DNA from: Acidobacteriaceae bacterium
GTDB lineage: Bacteria > Acidobacteriota > Terriglobia > Terriglobales > Acidobacteriaceae
Direction of reading: 5' to 3'
Assembly (NCBI GenBank): GCA_030038435.1
Contig: JASHOY010000327.1
Coordinates: 1 to 34,933, forward strand
DNA: 34,933 bases
Shown: in pieces, positions 31,446 through 34,933 of the stretch
How the letters are laid out: each line of letters starts with the position of its first letter
Position numbering within the stretch: position 1 is the first letter of the stretch
Made by a program: the position numbers and the translations under genes
Notes under the pieces: generated by a model
Told to the model about the DNA's origin: nothing
Databases searched by the model: none
Seen by the model: the letters and a program-made list of their open reading frames with translations, nothing else

Positions 31446-33959
31446 GTGTGGAATCGCTTCGCGGCACGCTGCGGATGTTTCTTCTTACTGCTCATTTTGG
31501 TGCCGCTCAAAGATTCAGGCACAGTTGATGCGCAGTTGGATTATGATCATGCGCGAGAACTCTTCATTCGCGGTGATCTTAAAGATAGTCAGCTACAAGC
31601 CGAGCAGGGTTACGAGCAATTCCACGCTCACAGCCGTCAGTGGGCTTCCAGGTTTCTTTTGCTGAAAGCCCAATCCATGTTGCAGCGCGGGCTGTACAAT
31701 GACGCACTGCGAACGCTGAACGGCCGAAATTTCGATGCTGACAGTCAGGACACGCTGATCCGGAGTCTAACCATCGAAAGCATAGCTCTTCTACGCCAGC
31801 AGCAGCCCGCCCTGGCGGAGCAGAAGCTCGCCCAGGCCAACGAGCTCTGCAAGGCTTCAGCCTTCAACAGTTGCGGAGAAGTACTGCAGGCGCGGGGCAT
31901 ATTTGCCGAGAGTGACGGCGCATTTCAGCAAGCGCGAGCATTTTTTCTTTCTGCGCACAGCTTTGCCGAAGAACGTCATGACCGGTATCTCGATGCCAGC
32001 GCAGTAATGAATCTCGGCTGGACTGCGCTGCAGATTGACCACTTAGACGAAGCTTTGGATTGGTTGACGATTGCCGCCGGAATGTCACGAGAAATCGGAG
32101 CGCAAGATCTGAGAGAAAAGTGCTCGGGAAATCTCGGCTGGGCTTACTTTCAATTGGGAGATGACGAGAGAGCTCTGAAGCAGTTTTCAGACGCTGAACA
32201 GACTGCTGCCCTTGCCGGGAATCTCCGCTTCCGTCTCAAATGGCTCAGCACCGAAGGTTATGTGTACCGCGACAGTGGGGACCTGCCGCGCGCCATGAAC
32301 TACTATCATCAGGCGTTTTTGCTCGCTGTGCAACTCGACAGCAAGGAAGATATTGAGAACGCGCTCGAAGATCTGGCCCAACTTTCTGTAGTTACTGGAA
32401 AGCTGAAAGATGCTGGCGATTATATCGACCGGGTCACCCCGATGGAGGCAGCAAGCGGCGCGAGGTTGAGTCCGAACCTGATGCTTACCAAGGGTCAGTT
32501 CGCAGCCGCGCAACAGCATAACCAGGAAGCGGAAGCGGATTACCGCGCAGTCTGGAATGATCGCCAGAGCCTGACTACGCTACGTCTGGACGCGGGCGCC
32601 GGGCTTGCGAGCCTGTACGAGTCGGAAATGCGCTTGGCCGCCGCCGAGCAAATGTACAAATCCACTCTGGCGGCTTATGAGTTGGCGCGCTCAACACTCC
32701 GCAAGGAAGAGACGCAGCTACCGTTCGGCAGGAATGCGACGCAGCTCTATGACGACTACATCCACCTGCTGGTGAGCGAAGGGCGAAGCGGCGAGGCTTT
32801 GACGACGGCTGACCGAAGCCGCGCCAGAACTCTCGAACAGGGCCTGGACACCGACTCCGGGAATAAATCACTTCGCCCTGTGACCATCGATCCGCGGCGG
32901 ATCGCTCAGAGTACCCATGCCACCCTGCTCTTCTATTGGCTGGGTATAAGGCAATCTTATCTCTGGGCCGTGACGCCGGCCCGGATTGCAGTCTTCTCGC
33001 TGCCACCAAGCCAGAAGATTGCTGCCCGCGTTCAAAGTTACCGCAACGCCATTCTCAATTTGCAGGATACGCGCGCAGAGGGCAATCAAGCTGGGCGATG
33101 GCTTTACAGCACACTCGTAGCGCCCGCAAAGGCGTTTTTACAGCCTCACAGGCCTGTCATCATTCTCGACGATGGGGCATTGAGTGAATTGAATTTTGAC
33201 TCGCTTCTTGTGTCCGGTTCTGGATCTGCGAAGGGGAAAAACGATTCCGCTACAGCGACTCATTATCTGCTTGAAGATTTTACTTTGGTTTCAGCGCCCT
33301 CTCTTGCGATGCTCGGAGCGCAGTCGGCGACACGGAATCGGCAAGCGAAGATACTATTGCTGGGCGATCCTGTTGCAGCCAGCCCGAACTTCCCACCCCT
33401 GCCTTTACTTGGCGATGAGTTAAAGAAGATCGAAAGCCACTTCAGCAAAAACCAGCTTACGGTTTTCGCCGGAAGTCAGGCGACCCCGGCGGCGTATCTC
33501 GCCAGCCGTCCGGCGCAATACACCTACATTCATTTTGTTTCGCACGCGACTGCCAACCGCAATGATCCCTTGGAATCCGCCATCATTCTCTCCAGGTCTG
33601 GCGCGGAGAAAAACTCCTTCAAGCTTTACGCGCGCGACATCATCAAGGAACACATCGATGCCCAGCTCGTGACCATCTCTGCCTGTTATGGCAGCGGAAG
33701 GCGGCTATACGCGGGTGAGGGCCTGGTCGGGCTCTCCTGGGCGTTTCTCCGCGCCGGTGCGCACAGAGTGATTGGCGCGCTGTGGGAAGTGAGCAATATT
33801 TCAACTCCGCGCCTGATGGACAGCTTTTACGGCAACCTTGCAGCGGGGGATTCTCCCGAAGCCTCGCTGCGCCGGGCCAAGCTTGATTTGATTCACTCGC
33901 GAAGCAGATTCAGGCTTCCGTTTTATTGGGCGCCCTTTCAAATGTACGATCGGGAATGA
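31446..33959 (+). CDS. TPR-CHAT protease with N-terminal signal peptide or anchor
   Basis: About 837 residues. After a hydrophobic leader (FAARCGCFFLLLILVPL) come roughly ten helical TPR-like repeats (about residues 35-470) with typical A-x-x-x-L-G-x-x-Y spacing, e.g. CSGNLGWAYFQLGDDERALKQ. A C-terminal CHAT (caspase HetF-associated) domain follows at about 560-835. The catalytic dyad looks intact: His700 in HFVSHA and Cys747 in TISACYGSG, followed by G-E-G-L-V-G-L-S-W-A-F and ALWEVSN. CHAT proteins are caspase-like cysteine proteases, often triggered through their TPRs. The leader would place this one outside the cytoplasm, which is unusual for a caspase-like enzyme. No ATG is available in the proper place; GTG 31446 is my choice (CTG 31396 or an upstream ATG inside the previous gene are weaker). 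It is probably in the sigma-factor operon. Confidence 0.88.
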   Translation: MWNRFAARCGCFFLLLILVPLKDSGTVDAQLDYDHARELFIRGDLKDSQLQAEQGYEQFHAHSRQWASRFLLLKAQSMLQRGLYNDALRTLNGRNFDADSQDTLIRSLTIESIALLRQQQPALAEQKLAQANELCKASAFNSCGEVLQARGIFAESDGAFQQARAFFLSAHSFAEERHDRYLDASAVMNLGWTALQIDHLDEALDWLTIAAGMSREIGAQDLREKCSGNLGWAYFQLGDDERALKQFSDAEQTAALAGNLRFRLKWLSTEGYVYRDSGDLPRAMNYYHQAFLLAVQLDSKEDIENALEDLAQLSVVTGKLKDAGDYIDRVTPMEAASGARLSPNLMLTKGQFAAAQQHNQEAEADYRAVWNDRQSLTTLRLDAGAGLASLYESEMRLAAAEQMYKSTLAAYELARSTLRKEETQLPFGRNATQLYDDYIHLLVSEGRSGEALTTADRSRARTLEQGLDTDSGNKSLRPVTIDPRRIAQSTHATLLFYWLGIRQSYLWAVTPARIAVFSLPPSQKIAARVQSYRNAILNLQDTRAEGNQAGRWLYSTLVAPAKAFLQPHRPVIILDDGALSELNFDSLLVSGSGSAKGKNDSATATHYLLEDFTLVSAPSLAMLGAQSATRNRQAKILLLGDPVAASPNFPPLPLLGDELKKIESHFSKNQLTVFAGSQATPAAYLASRPAQYTYIHFVSHATANRNDPLESAIILSRSGAEKNSFKLYARDIIKEHIDAQLVTISACYGSGRRLYAGEGLVGLSWAFLRAGAHRVIGALWEVSNISTPRLMDSFYGNLAAGDSPEASLRRAKLDLIHSRSRFRLPFYWAPFQMYDRE

Positions 33960-34274
33960 AGTCTTTATGTTTCATGTTGACCATACGCATCACGTGGACA
34001 GATTCGCCAAATGCTGCGAATAAGTTGTACGTTGGGTCAGCGGCTAGCGTCAACGCAGCGAACACCCACGCCTGCGCAATCGGCAACAGACGAGAGCTAT
34101 TTCCCAATTGCCAGGCAGTTCTCGAAGGCGCGCAGGCAAGCGAAGATTCCGAAAGGTGTCGTACTCAATTCCGCGCAACACGCTTGGGCATACCGGGTTG
34201 TACTCTGGGCACTCATATTTGTTCTTCCCGGAACCAGATCGCCGCTTGGCGAGCACTCCCCAGTTGGCTGAACC
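33960..34274. other. 315-bp region with no confident gene
   Basis: It follows the CHAT gene without an obvious terminator. A minus-strand frame (33910-34107, 65 codons) overlaps the CHAT gene end and contains FAAFGESVHVMRMVNMKHKD; it might be a remnant, but it has no ribosome-binding site. The AraC fragment begins right after. The region looks like decayed sequence. Confidence 0.4.
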
Positions 34275-34472
34275 TTGACCCTGACCGAATTCAGGACCTC
34301 AGACTGCCTGCATGCCCTGGATAACCTTCAGGATCACCTGGGAAGCGAGCTGGATCTTCAGTCGTGGGTAAAGGAAGTGGGTCTGAGCCCATACCACTTT
34401 GCGCGACTGTTCAAACGTACAGCCGGCCTGGCGCCACATCAATTTGTTCTGCGCCAGAGTGTCGAGCGATCA
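34275..34472 (+). pseudogene. AraC-family regulator fragment interrupted by a repeat element
   Basis: The frame encodes about 66 residues with the first helix-turn-helix of an AraC/XylS DNA-binding domain: LDNLQDHLGSELDLQSWVKEVG, then LSPYHFARLFKRTAGLAPHQFVLRQSVER. At that point, where a second helix-turn-helix should start, the inverted-repeat element begins (34473) and the continued frame has no protein character. The N-terminal sensor domain is also absent. A broken gene is the simple reading. The TTG start is nominal. Confidence 0.65.
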
Positions 34473-34781
34473 GGGTCTGTTAACACTCTTGGAGTGGATG
34501 GCGTTGCGAGCGTAAATTCGGCCAGACACCGGGGTCCCCGCGGACAGTTCTTTGTCCGTGGGGTGGAGTCGAGAGGACGGCCGAAGGCTGTGGCAGGCCC
34601 CACCGTCGAGGCCGGCAACGAAGTATGGCCGAATTTACGCCGCAACCCGAAGGGACGAGGCCAGATTTCCCGATTTCGTTGTCGCTCGTCGCTCCAGGGA
34701 TCGACCACAGCACGCTCCTCGCTTCTAGAACTCGGCAAATCTGGCTCCCGTCGCCGCCATCCCAAGAGTGTTAACAGGCCC
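34473..34781. mobile_element. MITE-like element with terminal and nested inverted repeats
   Basis: Terminal inverted repeats: left 34473-34503 and right 34755-34781 share GGG-T/C-CTGTTAACACTCTTGG plus GATGGCG, with one mismatch and a four-base insertion (AGTG) in the left copy. Inside is a perfect 15-bp inverted repeat (34510-34524 with 34626-34640), and within that an 11-bp hairpin with one wobble pair (34536-34546 with 34553-34563, six-base loop). No transposase is encoded. It interrupts the AraC fragment on its left. On the right its last base is the first base of the stop codon of the entering gene. A clear target duplication is not seen. It is probably moved by an IS transposase supplied elsewhere. 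Confidence 0.72.
34510..34640. repeat. Nested inverted repeat inside the MITE-like element
   Basis: GCGTAAATTCGGCCA (34510-34524) and its exact reverse complement (34626-34640) would make the transcript or single strand fold into a long hairpin, with the smaller hairpin at 34536-34563 as one branch. Confidence 0.75.
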
Positions 34782-34933
34782 TAGTTTGGCGGAGTGAGCC
34801 GGGCGTGAAATTCAGTCTTGCCATTGGGGTCGAGGACGATTTCCAACTGGCCGTGCTGCCCCTCGCGAACGGTGGGGCCAGTACTCGTGTATTGCTGCTT
34901 CTCGCCTTCGGTGTATTGCACCTTGATGGGTCC
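34781..34933 (-). CDS. C-terminal end of an unidentified protein (partial, runs off right edge)
   Basis: Fifty codons of a minus-strand gene entering from the right. The readable part is hydrophilic and beta-like: KVQYTEGEKQQYTSTGPTV, then a short turn and LEIVLDPNGKTEFHARL, ending T-P-P-N. Codon use is typical of the window. The TAG stop (34783-34781) shares its last base with the outer end of the MITE-like element, so the element may have cut or replaced the original C-terminus. The family cannot be assigned from this fragment. Confidence 0.6.
   Translation of the reverse strand, partial: GPIKVQYTEGEKQQYTSTGPTVREGQHGQLEIVLDPNGKTEFHARLTPPN

Noticed and set aside
33910-34107. 65-codon minus-strand frame overlapping the CHAT gene end
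   Set aside because: It looks faintly protein-like but lacks a ribosome-binding site and overlaps a solid gene; possibly a remnant.
1-34933. CRISPR arrays, tRNA or rRNA genes, prophage integrase or transposase
   Set aside because: No regularly spaced repeats, cloverleaf-like or rRNA-like sequence, and no integrase or transposase motif was found. The V-D-x-R-D-A proteins alone are not enough to call a prophage.

Overview
This is a GC-rich chromosomal window of about 35 kb from a Gram-negative bacterium, most likely a member of the Acidobacteriota. That placement is an inference from gene content, not a search: a PadR regulator coupled to a six-helix membrane protein, a YpdA-type flavoprotein, secreted CHAT and unknown proteins behind a sigma/anti-sigma pair, and TolC and other outer-membrane beta-barrels. 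No rRNA, tRNA or CRISPR array is visible.

Layout. 1-3330 (+): end of a MoxR ATPase, a DUF58 protein and a TolC-family protein. 3407-4557 (-): PadR regulator translationally coupled to a membrane protein, driven by a near-consensus, almost leaderless promoter. 4725-6698 (-): ABC exporter. 6943-12275 (-): a probable surface-fibre locus (three related secreted pilin-like proteins, a PapD-like chaperone and an outer-membrane usher-like barrel), preceded by a membrane-anchored cytochrome c and a 48-aa membrane peptide. 12565-13308 (+): outer-membrane barrel. 13636-16284 (-): class I fumarase and an LprI/DUF1311 lipoprotein-inhibitor-like protein. 16432-21371 (+): YpdA-like disulfide reductase, PAS histidine kinase, an unknown secreted protein and a FadA-like thiolase. 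21474-21749 (-): rpsT with a clear promoter and leader hairpin. 22021-23576 (+): a DHFR-fold reductase and an SDR. 23684-24823 (-): receiver-GGDEF diguanylate cyclase.

The right third (25253-33959) is the least familiar part. Leftward runs an operon of a 702-aa protein with an internal tandem duplication, a DUF1360 membrane protein and a 74-aa protein. Rightward run a small membrane protein, a 71-aa protein resembling the 74-aa one, an ECF sigma factor, a zinc-finger anti-sigma factor, an unrecognised 285-aa protein and a signal-peptide-bearing TPR-CHAT protease. The shared small domain suggests that the two arms belong together. The window ends with an AraC-type regulator fragment cut by a MITE-like element of about 310 bp with nested inverted repeats. 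One end of that element abuts the stop codon of a gene entering from the right.

Regulation. Two CRP-type sites (TGTGA-N6-TCACA) are present, one upstream of the pilin/chaperone/usher genes and one, a perfect 16-bp palindrome, upstream of the diguanylate cyclase. Together they hint that a CRP/CLP-like regulator links cyclic nucleotides to surface structures. All functional statements come from motif reading without database searches.
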